DNA of 32,842 nucleotides from Mycobacterium sp. (GCA_025965895.1 JAOPWC010000081.1:1-32842); one strand, 5' to 3'. Positions 1-12,538 are shown, counted from the stretch's first letter. Numbers and translations are program-made. Notes: generated by a model from the sequence alone, not told the origin.

Positions 1-9
1 ACCACAAAG

Positions 10-124
10 TTACGGCGGCCATAGCGGCAGGGAAACGCCCGGACCCATCCCGAACCCGGAAGCTAAGCCTGCCAGCGCCGATGATACTGCCCACCACGGG
101 TGGAAAAGTAGGACACCGCCGAAC
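10..124 (+). rRNA. rrf: 5S ribosomal RNA
   Basis: This is the 5S rRNA of the large ribosomal subunit, the last gene of an rRNA operon whose 16S and 23S genes lie left of the window. The 5' strand TTACGGCGGCC pairs with the 3' strand GGACACCGCCGAAC to close helix I. The internal block CCCGAACCCGGAAGCTAAG is the conserved 5S helix III/loop region. The length of about 115 nt is normal for mycobacteria. The ends may be off by one or two bases. An rRNA operon directly before the Rv1691-type TPR gene matches the rrnB locus downstream of tyrS in fast-growing mycobacteria. Confidence 0.96.
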
Positions 125-134
125 ACACACAAAT

Positions 135-175
135 AAGAACACCCCCGGAATTCCACCGGGGGTGTTCTTTTATTT
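135..175 (+). terminator. Intrinsic terminator of the rRNA operon
   Basis: A perfect 14-bp stem (arms 135-148 and 156-169) with a 7-nt loop AATTCCA is followed by a T-rich tract (TTTTATTTG). It starts 10 nt after the 5S end. This is an unusually canonical rho-independent terminator for a mycobacterium, as expected at the end of a heavily transcribed rRNA operon. Confidence 0.93.
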
Positions 176-194
176 GTTCAAAAGAAATGGCGAT

Positions 195-230
195 GACGGC
201 GAATTGCCGTCGAATACGGGCTGCCCGTAT
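195..230. promoter_or_regulatory. Two adjacent short palindromes upstream of the TPR gene
   Basis: Two perfect inverted repeats lie back to back: GACGGC-gaatt-GCCGTC (195-211) and ATACGGGC-t-GCCCGTAT (214-230). They sit between the rRNA terminator and the likely GTG start at 241. They could be an operator or an RNA structure in the leader of the TPR-phosphatase-tlyA transcript. No factor can be named from sequence alone. Confidence 0.35.
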
Positions 231-240
231 CCTTTTAAGG

Positions 241-1014
241 GTGGTCGACGACAACTCACGTGAGTCCCGCCCGCCGTCGCGGTCCGGGCCCGGCCGGGCC
301 CGGCCACGCCAGCCGCAGAGCCCCCCTGCGCACACGGATCGACCACCCCGTGGTGATGAGCCTGCCATCCGACCCGACATCGATGCCCGTCAGCTGGCCC
401 CCGAAATCCGCCGCGAACTCAGCACTTTGGATCGAGTCAACGCCGACATGGTGGCACGCCACCTGGTGGCGGCGGGAGAACTGCTCGACGACGATCCCGA
501 GGCCGCGCTCGGGCACGCTCGCGCCGCCCGCGCCCGGTCCGGACGCATTTCGGTGGTGCGCGAAGCCGTCGGCATCGCCGCGTACCAGTGTGGCGACTGG
601 GCGCAGGCGCTCGCCGAACTGCGCGCAGCCCGGCGGATGGGCAGCAAATCCGAGCTGCTCCCGATGATCGCCGACTGCGAACGCGGCGTCGGGCGCCCCG
701 AGCGCGCCATCGAGCTGGGCCGCAGCCCCGAAGCCGCAGAGCTCACCGGCGACGACGCCGACGAACTGCGCATCGTCCTTGCCGGGGCCCGTGCGGACCT
801 GGGACAACTCGAGCAGGCGCTGGCCCTGCTGTCCAGCCCGCCGCCGGATCCCGCGCGAAGCGGCCCGACCGCGGCCCGGCTGGACTACGCCTACGCCGAC
901 ACGCTGCTTGCGCTCGGCCGCACCGAGGAAGCACTGCAATGGTTTCTGCGGGCCGCGTCGGCCGACGTCGACGGCGTCACCGATGCCGAAGACCGCGTGG
1001 CCGAGCTGGCATGA
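241..1014 (+). CDS. TPR-repeat protein, Rv1691-like
   Basis: This 257-aa hydrophilic protein has an Arg/Pro/Gly-rich N-terminus of about 50 residues and then helical, alanine-rich tetratricopeptide-like repeats, for example HLVAAGELLDDDPEAALGHA and YADTLLALGRTEEALQWF. TPR arrays act as protein-protein docking scaffolds; the partner is unknown. The GTG at 241 was chosen because the ATG at 187 would put the two palindromes (195-230) inside the gene and add an unconvincing N-terminus. AAGG directly precedes the GTG but with too little spacing for a good ribosome site, so the start is uncertain. The gene ends 1 nt before the phosphatase ATG, so the two are probably co-translated, as in the M. tuberculosis Rv1691-Rv1692 pair. 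Confidence 0.85.
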   Translation: MVDDNSRESRPPSRSGPGRARPRQPQSPPAHTDRPPRGDEPAIRPDIDARQLAPEIRRELSTLDRVNADMVARHLVAAGELLDDDPEAALGHARAARARSGRISVVREAVGIAAYQCGDWAQALAELRAARRMGSKSELLPMIADCERGVGRPERAIELGRSPEAAELTGDDADELRIVLAGARADLGQLEQALALLSSPPPDPARSGPTAARLDYAYADTLLALGRTEEALQWFLRAASADVDGVTDAEDRVAELA

Positions 1015-1015
1015 C

Positions 1016-2041
1016 ATGAGAAGCCTCGCCGAAGAACACGACTGCCTGCTCGTCGACCTCGACGGCACCGTGTTCCGTGGCGCCGAACCGACCGCCGGCG
1101 CCGTCGAGACCCTGGCCGAAATCAACACGCGCACGCTCTTCATCACGAACAACGCGTCCCGCTCAGCGGCGGACGTCGCGGCCCATCTGCGCGACCTCGG
1201 GTTCAGCGCCAAGCCCGACGACGTCGTCACCAGCGCCCAGACGGCGGCGCAGTTGCTCGCGTCCCAACTGCCGTCGGGTGCGCCGGTGCTGATCGTCGGC
1301 ACCGAGGCCCTGGCGGCCGAGGTGTCCACGGTCGGCCTGAGGCCGGTGCGAAAATACGACGACGGGCCCGTAGCGGTCGTCCAGGGACACTCGCCGAACA
1401 CGGGTTGGCCCGACCTGGCGGAGGCGGCGCTGGCCATCCGGGCGGGCGCGCTGTGGGTCGCGGCCAATGTCGACGTCACGCTGCCGTCGGAACGTGGTCT
1501 GCTGCCCGGCAACGGCGCGATGGTTGCCGCGCTGCGGGTCGCCACCGATCACCGGCCGCAGGTCGCCGGTAAACCCCAGCCGGCTCTACTGAGAGATGCA
1601 TTGACGCGCGGGGACTTTCAGGCACCGCTCGTCATCGGTGACCGGCTGGACACCGACATCGCCGGGGCCAACGCGGCGCACCTGCCCAGCCTTCTGGTGT
1701 TGACCGGTGTCAGTAGTGCCCAGGACGCCGTACGGGCCGAACCCCACCAGCGTCCGACCTATATCGGGCACGACCTTCGCGCGCTGCACGAGCCGCCGGC
1801 GAAACTCCGCGTCGGTCCCCAGCGGGCCTGGCACCTGGAGATCGAGGGACCCATGATCACCATCACCGCGGTGCACGCCGATTCGGGTGACGACGGGCTG
1901 TCGATCGTCCGTGCCGCCTCCGCCGCGGTGTGGAAGTCCGGCCTCGACGGTCGGGCTGTGCTGTTCCTTGGCGGGGACGCGGCGGCGGCTGACGCACTGC
2001 GACGCTGGGCGCTGCTGGGTCCGCGGGATCGGCTAGCGTGA
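1016..2041 (+). CDS. HAD-family glycerol-3-phosphate phosphatase, Rv1692-like
   Basis: This 341-aa HAD-superfamily hydrolase of the NagD/pNPPase subfamily has the catalytic motif I VDLDGTVF with nucleophile D14 and acid D16, motif II in FITNNAS (about 42-48), and motif IV in VIGDRLDTDI. The M. tuberculosis ortholog Rv1692 is reported as a D,L-glycerol-3-phosphate phosphatase with a C-terminal GNAT-like regulatory domain. The C-terminal ~75 residues here (from about 265) would be that domain. The role would be cytosolic recycling of glycerol phosphate from phospholipid turnover. The ATG at 1016 directly follows the previous stop, which supports this start. The stop overlaps the next gene start as GTGA. 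Confidence 0.9.
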   Translation: MRSLAEEHDCLLVDLDGTVFRGAEPTAGAVETLAEINTRTLFITNNASRSAADVAAHLRDLGFSAKPDDVVTSAQTAAQLLASQLPSGAPVLIVGTEALAAEVSTVGLRPVRKYDDGPVAVVQGHSPNTGWPDLAEAALAIRAGALWVAANVDVTLPSERGLLPGNGAMVAALRVATDHRPQVAGKPQPALLRDALTRGDFQAPLVIGDRLDTDIAGANAAHLPSLLVLTGVSSAQDAVRAEPHQRPTYIGHDLRALHEPPAKLRVGPQRAWHLEIEGPMITITAVHADSGDDGLSIVRAASAAVWKSGLDGRAVLFLGGDAAAADALRRWALLGPRDRLA

Positions 2042-2217
2042 GCAGCGACATGAGTACCGACCCCGCGCAGATCCGCGCCGACGTCGAGGCGCTGCTGTCC
2101 GAGTTGCCCGACATCGCCGCAGCCGATGCAGCTCTCGACATCGACGCGATAGCGACACGGCTCGAGGCCGCGCACGACGTGCTGGTTCGCGCGTTGGAGT
2201 CGGTGGAGAAAGGGTGA
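2038..2217 (+). CDS. Small conserved protein, Rv1693-like
   Basis: This 59-aa acidic, probably all-helical protein starts at a GTG that overlaps the stop of the phosphatase gene by 4 bp (GTGA) and ends 6 nt before tlyA. The coupling on both sides and the position of M. tuberculosis Rv1693 argue that it is real. It begins MSSDMSTDPAQIRADVEALL and ends VRALESVEKG, with no membrane segment and no cysteines. Its function is unknown. An alternative in-frame ATG lies at residue 5. Confidence 0.8.
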   Translation: MSSDMSTDPAQIRADVEALLSELPDIAAADAALDIDAIATRLEAAHDVLVRALESVEKG

Positions 2218-2223
2218 GCACCC

Positions 2224-3033
2224 GTGGCCCGGCGTGCACGTGTTGACGTCGAGTTGGTGCGCCGCGGGCTGGCCCGGTCGCGCCAGCAGGCGGCGCAGCT
2301 GATCGGTGACGGCCGGGTCAGCATTGACGGCATGCCCGCCGCCAAGCCCGCGACCGCGATCCCGCTCACCGCGACGCTGACGGTCGAGGACCCGGGAGCG
2401 CGGGCCTGGGTCTCCCGCGGGGCGCACAAGCTCATCGGGGCGCTCGAGGCATTCGAGCTGGCGGTCAATGGTAAGAGATGCCTCGACGCGGGCGCATCAA
2501 CCGGCGGCTTCACTGAGGTGCTGCTGGACCGCGGTGCCCGCGAGGTGGTCGCGGTGGACGTCGGCTACGGCCAACTCGCGTGGTCGTTGCGCTCGGACCC
2601 GCGGGTGGTCGTCGTGGAAAGGACCAATGTGCGCGATGTTTCGCCGGAGGCCATCGCCGGTCCGGTCGATCTCGTGGTCGCCGACCTGTCGTTCATCTCG
2701 CTGACAACGGTGCTGCCCGCGCTGACAGAATGTGCGTCACCCGGCGCCGATATCGTTCCCATGGTGAAGCCGCAGTTCGAGGTCGGGAAAGACCAGGTCG
2801 GCTCCGGAGGCGTGGTCCATGACCCGCAGCTTCGGGCCAGTGCCGTGCTGGCCGTCGCCCGCCGCGCCGCCGACCTCGGCTGGCACACCATCGATGTGAC
2901 CGCCAGCCCGTTGCCCGGACCGTCGGGCAACGTCGAGTACTTCCTGCGGCTGCGCGCCCGCTCCGACCGCGCCCTGACCGGTGACGAGGTGGAGAGGGCC
3001 GTGCTGCGCGCCGTCGCGGAGGGGCCGCAATGA
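2224..3033 (+). CDS. tlyA: TlyA 16S/23S rRNA 2'-O-methyltransferase
   Basis: This 269-aa protein has an N-terminal S4 RNA-binding domain (about 6-65) followed by an FtsJ-like Rossmann methyltransferase. TlyA methylates the ribose 2'-OH of C1409 (16S) and C1920 (23S) and makes mycobacteria capreomycin-sensitive. The SAM site is DAGASTGGF (88-96). The catalytic tetrad known in M. tuberculosis is conserved at the same numbers here: K69, D154 (in VADLSF), K182 (in MVKPQFEV) and E238 (in NVEYF). The GTG at 2224 has an AAAGGG-type ribosome site about 9 nt upstream. The stop overlaps the nadK ATG as ATGA, so the two are translationally coupled. Confidence 0.96.
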   Translation: MARRARVDVELVRRGLARSRQQAAQLIGDGRVSIDGMPAAKPATAIPLTATLTVEDPGARAWVSRGAHKLIGALEAFELAVNGKRCLDAGASTGGFTEVLLDRGAREVVAVDVGYGQLAWSLRSDPRVVVVERTNVRDVSPEAIAGPVDLVVADLSFISLTTVLPALTECASPGADIVPMVKPQFEVGKDQVGSGGVVHDPQLRASAVLAVARRAADLGWHTIDVTASPLPGPSGNVEYFLRLRARSDRALTGDEVERAVLRAVAEGPQ

Positions 3034-3968
3034 CGGCCAGACGCACCATTCTGCTGGTCGTCCACACCGGGCGTGAAGAAGCCACCGAGACGGCCCGTCG
3101 GGTACAGAAGGTGTTGGGCGACAACGGGGTTACGCTTCGGGTACTGGCGCCCGAGGCGGTCGACCGTGGCGCGCTGCACCTTTCTCCCGACGACATGCGT
3201 GCCCTCGGGGTGGACATCGAGGTGGTCGAGCCCAACGAACACGCGGCCGAGGGCTGCGAGCTGGTGCTGGTTCTGGGTGGGGACGGGACATTCCTGCGGG
3301 CGGCCGAGCTCGCGCGCGACGCCGACGTGCCCGTGCTCGGCGTCAACATGGGCCGCATCGGCTTCCTGGCCGAAGCCGAAGCGGATTCCATCGACCTGGT
3401 CCTCGAGCACGTCATCGCACGGGACTACCGCGTCGAAGACCGTATGACGCTCGACGTTTCGGTACTTGTCGACGGCCATGTCGCAGGTCGCGGCTGGGCG
3501 ATCAATGAGGCCAGCCTGGAGAAGGGCACACACCTCGGAGTTTTGGGCGTGGTTCTCGAAGTCGACGGCCGCCCGGTCTCGGCGTTCGGGTGCGACGGGG
3601 TGCTGGTCTCCACGCCGACAGGATCCACGGCCTATGCGTTCTCGGCAGGCGGCCCGATCCTCTGGCCGAATCTCGAGGCGCTTTTGGTGGTGCCCAACAA
3701 CGCTCACGCGCTGTTCTCGCGGGCGATGGTGACCAGTCCCGATGCCTGCATCGCCATCGAGGTGGAAGCGGACGGCAACGATGCGATGGTCATCTGTGAC
3801 GGCCGCCGCGAAATACCCGTGCCGGCTGGTGCGCGCGTGCGGGTCGTTCGGTGCGCGACGCCGGTGCGCTGGGTGCGACTGGACAGCGCGCCGTTCACCG
3901 ACCGGCTGGTGCGCAAATTCCGGCTGCCGGTGACCGGCTGGCGCGGCCCAAACTCGCTGGACGACTGA
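3030..3968 (+). CDS. nadK: NAD kinase
   Basis: This 312-aa ATP/polyphosphate-dependent NAD kinase (PpnK, Rv1695-like) phosphorylates NAD+ to NADP+ in the cytosol. The diagnostic GGDGTFLR motif is at 83-90, with the catalytic Asp in GGDG, and the NAD-binding block [16 protein letters not shown] lies around residue 190-205. The conserved [12 protein letters not shown] is present just after the active site. The length is normal for the actinobacterial family. The ATG overlaps the tlyA stop, and the stop codon is immediately followed by the recN GTG with no spacer, giving a compact tlyA-nadK-recN unit. Confidence 0.96.
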   Translation: MTARRTILLVVHTGREEATETARRVQKVLGDNGVTLRVLAPEAVDRGALHLSPDDMRALGVDIEVVEPNEHAAEGCELVLVLGGDGTFLRAAELARDADVPVLGVNMGRIGFLAEAEADSIDLVLEHVIARDYRVEDRMTLDVSVLVDGHVAGRGWAINEASLEKGTHLGVLGVVLEVDGRPVSAFGCDGVLVSTPTGSTAYAFSAGGPILWPNLEALLVVPNNAHALFSRAMVTSPDACIAIEVEADGNDAMVICDGRREIPVPAGARVRVVRCATPVRWVRLDSAPFTDRLVRKFRLPVTGWRGPNSLDD

Positions 3969-5726
3969 GTGCTGTCGGAGATCAGGATCGAGTCTCTCGG
4001 CGCGATCGGCAGTGCCGTGGCGGAATTCGGGCGCGGTCTGACCGTGCTGACCGGCGAAACGGGCACCGGCAAAACCATGGTCGTCACCGGCCTGCACCTG
4101 CTGGGCGGTGCCCGGGCGGACGCCACCCGCGTTCGGTCCGGGGCTGACCGGGCCGTCGTCGAGGGCCGGTTCACCACCGCCGAACTCGACGGGCGGGCCG
4201 CCGACGGCATCGCCGAGATCCTCGATTCGTCCGGCGCGCTGCGCGACGACGACGGCAGCATCATCGCGGCGCGCGCGGTCAGCCGTGACGGGCCGTCGCG
4301 CGCCTACCTCGGTGGGCGAAGCGTGCCGGCGAAATCTTTGAACACGTTCACGACCGAGTTGCTCACGCTGCACGGACAGAACGATCAATTGCGGCTGATG
4401 CGGCCCGACGAGCAGCGCGCCGCCCTGGACCGGTACGCCGGCATCGGCGCCCGGCTGGACCGGTACCGCAAGCTGCGTGACGACTGGCTTCGTGCGCGTC
4501 GTGACTTCGCCGACCGGGTCACCCGCGCACGGGAGCTGGCGCAGGAAGCCGACCAGCTCAAGTTCGCGCTCGACGAGATCGCCTCCGTCGACCCGTTGCC
4601 CGGAGAGGACGACGTGATCGTCGCCGACATCCGGCGCTTGTCGGAGCTCGATGCACTGCGGGAAGCGGCGCAGTCGGCCCACGCCGCGCTGTCCGGCACC
4701 CCCGACACGGGAGACGCCGCGACGTCGGCGGCCGACCGCGTCGGCCACGCCAGGTCGGCGCTCGACGCCACCGACGACATCGCGCTGGCAGCGCTGGCCG
4801 CTCAGCTGACCGAGGCCCTGACGCTGATCACCGATGTCTCCAGCGAACTGAGCAGCTATCTCGATGAACTGCCGACCGACGCCAGCAGGTTGGAGGCAAA
4901 GCTGGCCCGTCAAAGCCAGCTGCGCACGTTGACCCGCAAATACGCCGCCGACATCGACGGCGTGCTCGCCTGGGGCCGGCAGGCCCGGGAGCGGTTGACC
5001 CAGCTCGACGTCTCCGAGGAAGCCTTGGCTGGGCTGGAGCGCACGGTCGACGAGCTGGCCGGTCAGGTGGCTCGGGCGGCGGCCGAGCTGACCAGGGAAC
5101 GGTCCAAGGCGACCAAGGGCCTGGCCAAGGCCGTCACCGCCGAGCTCGCCGGGCTGGCGATGAGCGATGCGGAATTCACGATCGCGGTGCGGCCGATGCC
5201 GGCGCGCCCCGACGATACTGCGCCGCTGGTGCTGCCGTCCGGGATGGCAGCGCACGCTGGCTCGGCCGGCAGCGACATCGTCGAGTTCGGCTTCACCGCC
5301 CACCGCGGCGCCGCGGTGCTACCGGTGAACAAGAGCGCATCCGGCGGTGAACTGTCGCGGTTGATGCTGGCGCTCGAGGTGGTACTGGCCGCCTCGGTCG
5401 AGGGCACCACGATGGTGTTCGACGAGGTCGACGCGGGCGTCGGCGGGCGCGCCGCGGTACAGATCGGGCGACGGCTCGCGCGACTCGCCCGCACGCACCA
5501 GGTCATCGTCGTTACTCACCTTCCACAGGTCGCGGCGTACGCCGACGTGCACCTGGTGGTTGAGGCCGGGGGCCGCAACGGGACCAGCGGGGTCCGCCGC
5601 CTCGACGACGACGCACGGGTCGCCGAGCTGGCCCGCATGCTGGCCGGGCTGGGCGATTCCGACAGCGGCCGGGCGCATGCCCGCGAGCTGCTCGAGACCG
5701 CCGGGAAGGACCGCTCGGGCAGCTAA
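3969..5726 (+). CDS. recN: DNA repair protein RecN
   Basis: RecN is an SMC-like ATPase acting in double-strand-break repair; this copy has 585 aa. Walker A is GETGTGKT (29-36). The centre is long, charged and coiled-coil-like (about 150-380). The C-terminal ABC signature SGGELSRLML is followed by Walker B MVFDEVDAGVGG and the HLPQVAAYAD H-loop region. The length is typical. No SOS box of the mycobacterial form TCGAAC-N4-GTTCGA was seen close upstream, so it is probably transcribed with tlyA-nadK. GTG at 3969 is the first codon after the nadK stop. Confidence 0.96.
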   Translation: MLSEIRIESLGAIGSAVAEFGRGLTVLTGETGTGKTMVVTGLHLLGGARADATRVRSGADRAVVEGRFTTAELDGRAADGIAEILDSSGALRDDDGSIIAARAVSRDGPSRAYLGGRSVPAKSLNTFTTELLTLHGQNDQLRLMRPDEQRAALDRYAGIGARLDRYRKLRDDWLRARRDFADRVTRARELAQEADQLKFALDEIASVDPLPGEDDVIVADIRRLSELDALREAAQSAHAALSGTPDTGDAATSAADRVGHARSALDATDDIALAALAAQLTEALTLITDVSSELSSYLDELPTDASRLEAKLARQSQLRTLTRKYAADIDGVLAWGRQARERLTQLDVSEEALAGLERTVDELAGQVARAAAELTRERSKATKGLAKAVTAELAGLAMSDAEFTIAVRPMPARPDDTAPLVLPSGMAAHAGSAGSDIVEFGFTAHRGAAVLPVNKSASGGELSRLMLALEVVLAASVEGTTMVFDEVDAGVGGRAAVQIGRRLARLARTHQVIVVTHLPQVAAYADVHLVVEAGGRNGTSGVRRLDDDARVAELARMLAGLGDSDSGRAHARELLETAGKDRSGS

Positions 5727-5842
5727 ATCGTGATCACATCCGCAAACGGGGCATGTTACTAATGTGACAGAAGCGAACTTCTGTGGCTGGTGTTACGGCG
5801 CGCCTCCACGGCTCGGGGCCTTTCGCCGACAGAATCGCCGCT
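5727..5842 (+). promoter_or_regulatory. recN-steA intergenic leader with hairpin and CRP-like site
   Basis: The spacer holds GTGATCAC (5730-5737), a 16-bp element TGTTA-N6-TGACA (5754-5769) that matches the CRP-type consensus TGTGA-N6-TCACA at 8 of its 10 fixed positions, and a perfect hairpin ACAGAAG-CGAA-CTTCTGT (5767-5784). It is probably the promoter and leader of the steA-steB pair. The hairpin could be a protein site or an RNA structure; neither has been tested. Confidence 0.35.
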
Positions 5843-7027
5843 ATGAAGATGTCAGCGCTTCTGTCCCGCAATGCCAGCTCCCGGCCCGGTTTGGTCGGCA
5901 CCGCCCGCGTCGATCGCGACATCGATCGGCTGCTGCGCCGCGTCGGATTCGGCGACATCGCCGTCATCGACGCGCTCGACCTTGACCGGATCACCGCCGA
6001 CGCGCTCGTCTCCGCCGGCGTCGCCGCCGTGATCAACGCGTCGCCGTCGATCTCGGGCCGCTACCCCAACCTCGGGCCCGAAGTGCTGGTGGTAAACGGG
6101 GTGATGCTCATCGACGACACCGGGCCCGACGTGTTCAAAAAAGTCAAGGACGGCGCGCGGATAAGGCTGAACGACGGCGGCGTGTACTCGGGCGATCGGC
6201 GGCTGGTCCTCGGTGCAGAACGCACCGACGACGAGATCTCGGAGCTGATGCACGAAGCCAAGCGCGGGCTGGTGGCCCACCTCGAGGCGTTCGCGGGCAA
6301 CACCATCGAGTTCATCCGCAGCGAAAGTCCGCTGCTGATCGACGGCATCGGCATCCCCGACATCGACGTGGACCTCAACCGGCGCCACGTTGTCATCGTC
6401 GCCGAAGAAGAATCGGCCGCCGAGGACCTGAAGAGCCTCAAGCCGTTCATCAAGGAGTACCAGCCGGTGCTCGTGGGCGTCGGCACGGGAGCCGACGTGC
6501 TGCGAAAGGGCGGCCACCGGCCGGCGCTCATCGTCGGCGATCCCGAAAGGATGAGCGCCGACGTGCTCAAATGCGGTGCGCAGGTGGTGCTGCCCGCCGA
6601 CGCCGACGGGCACGCGCCGGGGCTGGAGCGTATCCAGGATCTGGGCGTGGGCGCGATGACGTTCCCGGCGGCCGGGTCCGCGACGGACTTGGCCCTGCTG
6701 CTGGCCGATCACCATGGGGCGGCGTTGATCGTGACTGCAGGCCACACCGCCACCATCGAGGAGTTCTTCGACCGTTCGCGCCAGCACAGCAACCCGTCGA
6801 CGTTCCTGACCAGGCTCAAGGTGGGCCAAAAGCTGGTGGACGCCAAGGCCGTCGCCACGTTGTACCGCAACAGGATCTCCGGCGGCGCGGTCGCCCTGCT
6901 GGTGTTGGCGATGATGATCGCGGTCATCGCTGCGCTGTGGGTGTCCAAGACCGACCACGCGGTGGTGGACTGGGTGATCGCGTACTGGAACCGCTTCTCG
7001 CTGTGGGTGCAGCAGCTCGTCTCGTAG
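5843..7027 (+). CDS. SteA-like membrane protein, Rv1697-like
   Basis: This 394-aa protein has a large cytosolic domain related to thiamine pyrophosphokinase-type nucleotide-binding folds, and one hydrophobic segment near the C-terminus (GGAVALLVLAMMIAVIAALW). In Corynebacterium the ortholog SteA works with its neighbour SteB in cell separation and envelope integrity, and the M. tuberculosis counterpart is Rv1697. The ATG at 5843 (MKMSALLSRN) was chosen over the upstream GTG at 5783 because the latter overlaps the leader hairpin and the shorter form matches the family start. The next gene, steB/mctB-like, follows after 10 nt. Confidence 0.85.
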   Translation: MKMSALLSRNASSRPGLVGTARVDRDIDRLLRRVGFGDIAVIDALDLDRITADALVSAGVAAVINASPSISGRYPNLGPEVLVVNGVMLIDDTGPDVFKKVKDGARIRLNDGGVYSGDRRLVLGAERTDDEISELMHEAKRGLVAHLEAFAGNTIEFIRSESPLLIDGIGIPDIDVDLNRRHVVIVAEEESAAEDLKSLKPFIKEYQPVLVGVGTGADVLRKGGHRPALIVGDPERMSADVLKCGAQVVLPADADGHAPGLERIQDLGVGAMTFPAAGSATDLALLLADHHGAALIVTAGHTATIEEFFDRSRQHSNPSTFLTRLKVGQKLVDAKAVATLYRNRISGGAVALLVLAMMIAVIAALWVSKTDHAVVDWVIAYWNRFSLWVQQLVS

Positions 7028-7037
7028 GGCGGTCATT

Positions 7038-10474
<3,437 letters not shown>

Positions 10475-10475
<1 letters not shown>

Positions 10476-11422
10476 TGACCACGGTCGCATCGGCACTCGA
10501 AGGACAGTTGCACGGCTATCTCGACCACCTGACCATCGAGCGGGGCGTGGCGGCCAACACGTTGAGCTCCTATCGGCGCGATCTGCGCCGCTATCAGGAG
10601 CACCTGGCCCTGCGGGGCATCAGCGACCTTGCCGACGTCCACGAGTCAGACGTCAGCGATTTCCTGGTGTCGCTGCGTCGCGGCGATCCGGACGCCGGGG
10701 CGGTCGGGTTGTCTGCGGTGTCGGCGGCCCGGGCACTGATCGCGGTGCGCGGATTGCACCGGTTCGCGGCCGCCGAAGGATTCACGGCAATCGATGTCGC
10801 CAGAGCCGTCAAGCCGCCGTCCCCCAGCCGGCGGCTACCCAAGAGCCTGACCGTCGACGAGGTGCTGGCGCTCCTCACCGGCGCGGGCGGTGACAGCCCG
10901 TCGGATGGTCCGCTCACGCTGCGCAACCGCGCGCTGCTGGAGTTGCTGTACTCGACCGGCGCACGGATCTCCGAGGCAGTCGGCCTCGACGTCGACGACA
11001 TCGACACCCATGCCCGGTCGGTGCTGCTGAGCGGCAAGGGCGGCAAGCATCGGCTGGTCCCGGTCGGCCGCCCGGCGATCGATGCGCTGGACGGCTACTA
11101 CGTGCGGGGGCGGCCCGAGTTGGCGCGGCGCGGCCGCGGCACGCCGGCGGTCTTCCTGAACGCGCGGGGCGGGCGGTTGTCGCGGCAGAGCGCATGGCAG
11201 GTGCTGCAGGACGCGGCCGAGCGGGCAGGCATCACGGCCGCCGTGTCGCCGCATACGTTGCGGCACTCCTTTGCCACCCATCTGCTCGAGGGCGGCGCCG
11301 ACGTGCGAGTCGTTCAGGAACTGCTGGGACACGCCTCCGTCACGACGACGCAGATCTACACCCTGGTGACTGTGCACGCGTTGCGGGAAGTGTGGGCCGG
11401 CGCGCACCCACGGGCGCACTAG
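10475..11422 (+). CDS. xerD: Tyrosine recombinase XerD
   Basis: XerD (315 aa) is the chromosome-dimer-resolving recombinase that acts at dif with XerC. It has an N-terminal SAM-like core-binding domain (about 8-95) and a C-terminal catalytic domain with the Arg in STGARISEA, HxxR in [12 protein letters not shown], the second His in [14 protein letters not shown] and the nucleophilic Tyr in QIYT. It overlaps the Nudix stop by one base. The stop codon lies in CTAG, which is also the stop of the convergent deacetylase gene. Confidence 0.94.
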
Positions 11423-11427
11423 GCCCG
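11411..11427. terminator. Short hairpin across both convergent stop codons (xerD / deacetylase)
   Basis: CGGGC (11411-11415) and GCCCG (11423-11427) form a perfect 5-bp stem around a loop that contains the shared stop CTAG. There is no T-tract. It might help termination in both directions, but the stem is short. Confidence 0.3.
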
Positions 11428-12264
11428 ATTCGCCGGCCGCAGGAAAACGTCGTCGAGGGTGACCGTGCGAAGGTTGCGGGACCGGATGACGTCGACGAGT
11501 TGGTCGTACACGTGGGTGACCGGCAGGTGGTTCAGGTGACCGATCACGATGGTGTGCGGCGTGAAATACTGGTTGGCCATCTTGAGGATGAAATCCTCTT
11601 TCACCACAGTCGAATCCGCGAGCGAACCCGACCACAAAGTGGTCGTCGTGTAGCCGAGGTCGGCGGCCACCCGGTCCACGGTGGCATTGTGCTTGCCGTA
11701 CGGGGGCCGTAGGTACGGTGCCGCGTCGATGCCGAAGGTCTTCTTCAGAAACGTGTTGTTCTGGCTGATTTCGTCCGCGATCCGGCGTTGCGACACCGTC
11801 GTCAGGTCAGGGTGCGACCAGGTGTGGTTGCCCAGCTGAACCTGCCTCGAGTCCACCAGCGGCCTGAGCAACGCCAGATTGTCGGTCCACGACGCGTACT
11901 TCCCGTTGACGAAATACGTCAGCCGCACCCCTGTGTCTTTCGCGAACTGTGTGTACATACGCACGACGTCGCTGTTGACCCCGTCGTCGACCGTGAGCGC
12001 GAGCAAATCACCCTGACCCGGCAGGCGGTTCAGTATTCCGTTACCGGGCAAGCGGATCCGCGCGTCTGCCGATGGCGGCGGCAGCAGGGGCGCGCGCGCC
12101 GCGGCAGGCAACGGCCTGGTCGGGCTCGACAACACGACCGGCCGCGCCGGCGGCGCCGCTTGTGTGCGTGGTGCTTCGCCCAATTCCCAGCGCGCCATGC
12201 CCACCCCGGCGACCATGGCTGCGGCCAGGCTTGCCATGAAGCGACGCCGGTTCAGCTCCGACAC
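11419..12264 (-). CDS. Tat-exported polysaccharide deacetylase (NodB/CE4)
   Basis: This 281-aa carbohydrate esterase family 4 protein has an N-terminal twin-arginine-type signal ([16 protein letters not shown]) followed by an Ala/Pro-rich linker. The NodB motifs are present: TVDDG (91-95), HTWSHP (147-152, metal His pair) and RPPYG (186-190). The protein would remove N- or O-acetyl groups from a cell-wall glycan outside the membrane; the substrate cannot be told. The GTG at 12264 was chosen because it places the RR motif near the N-terminus and because TAGCGT (minus strand, 12278-12273) ends 8 nt before it, as in leaderless mycobacterial transcripts. A longer open frame extends to 12507 but would bury the signal peptide. 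Confidence 0.88.
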   Translation of the reverse strand: MSELNRRRFMASLAAAMVAGVGMARWELGEAPRTQAAPPARPVVLSSPTRPLPAAARAPLLPPPSADARIRLPGNGILNRLPGQGDLLALTVDDGVNSDVVRMYTQFAKDTGVRLTYFVNGKYASWTDNLALLRPLVDSRQVQLGNHTWSHPDLTTVSQRRIADEISQNNTFLKKTFGIDAAPYLRPPYGKHNATVDRVAADLGYTTTTLWSGSLADSTVVKEDFILKMANQYFTPHTIVIGHLNHLPVTHVYDQLVDVIRSRNLRTVTLDDVFLRPANRA

Positions 12265-12272
12265 AGCTGCGC

Positions 12273-12278
12273 ACGCTA
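12273..12278 (-). promoter_or_regulatory. Candidate -10 of the deacetylase, leaderless
   Basis: TAGCGT on the minus strand fits TANNNT and lies 8 nt before the GTG at 12264, so transcription would begin at or near the start codon. No good ribosome site precedes this GTG, which is consistent with a leaderless mRNA. Confidence 0.35.
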
Positions 12279-12532
12279 TCACCCCGAACTGACAAATCAG
12301 CTTAACGGGAACCGGCGTCGGGGTTGCGATTTGACGACGCGTGAGTCCCGCCTTGGCCGGGCGCTCGCGGCCAACCGCCCCAGCAGTTCCATGTTGTTCG
12401 CCGAGGCCCTGTCCGACATGTGCTGACTCGCGACGGTAGAAGTGGGGGCTGAGTGTCCGCATCGATGATGTTGTGAACTCACCGTGAAGTGGAGGCCACC
12501 GCGACACCGCGAGCCATCAGCGTCCAATGCGA
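12279..12532. other. Divergent intergenic region, no gene seen
   Basis: The deacetylase and uppP diverge from this ~280-bp spacer. Open frames across it are extensions of the two genes without family-like sequence. Apart from the two -10-like hexamers at its edges, nothing else can be supported. Confidence 0.5.
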
Positions 12533-12538
12533 TACGGT
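12533..12538 (+). promoter_or_regulatory. Candidate -10 of uppP
   Basis: TACGGT ends 9 nt before the ATG at 12548, so the transcript would be leaderless or carry only a few leader bases. No Shine-Dalgarno-like sequence is seen between the hexamer and the ATG. Confidence 0.35.

Noticed and set aside
187..240. Earlier ATG start for the TPR gene at 187
   Set aside because: It would make the tandem palindromes coding and adds residues without family similarity; GTG 241 is preferred although the ribosome site is poor.
2565..5303. A 912-codon open frame on the minus strand opposite tlyA, nadK and recN
   Set aside because: It is antisense to three well-identified genes, has no domain character and is the usual mirror frame of GC-rich codons.
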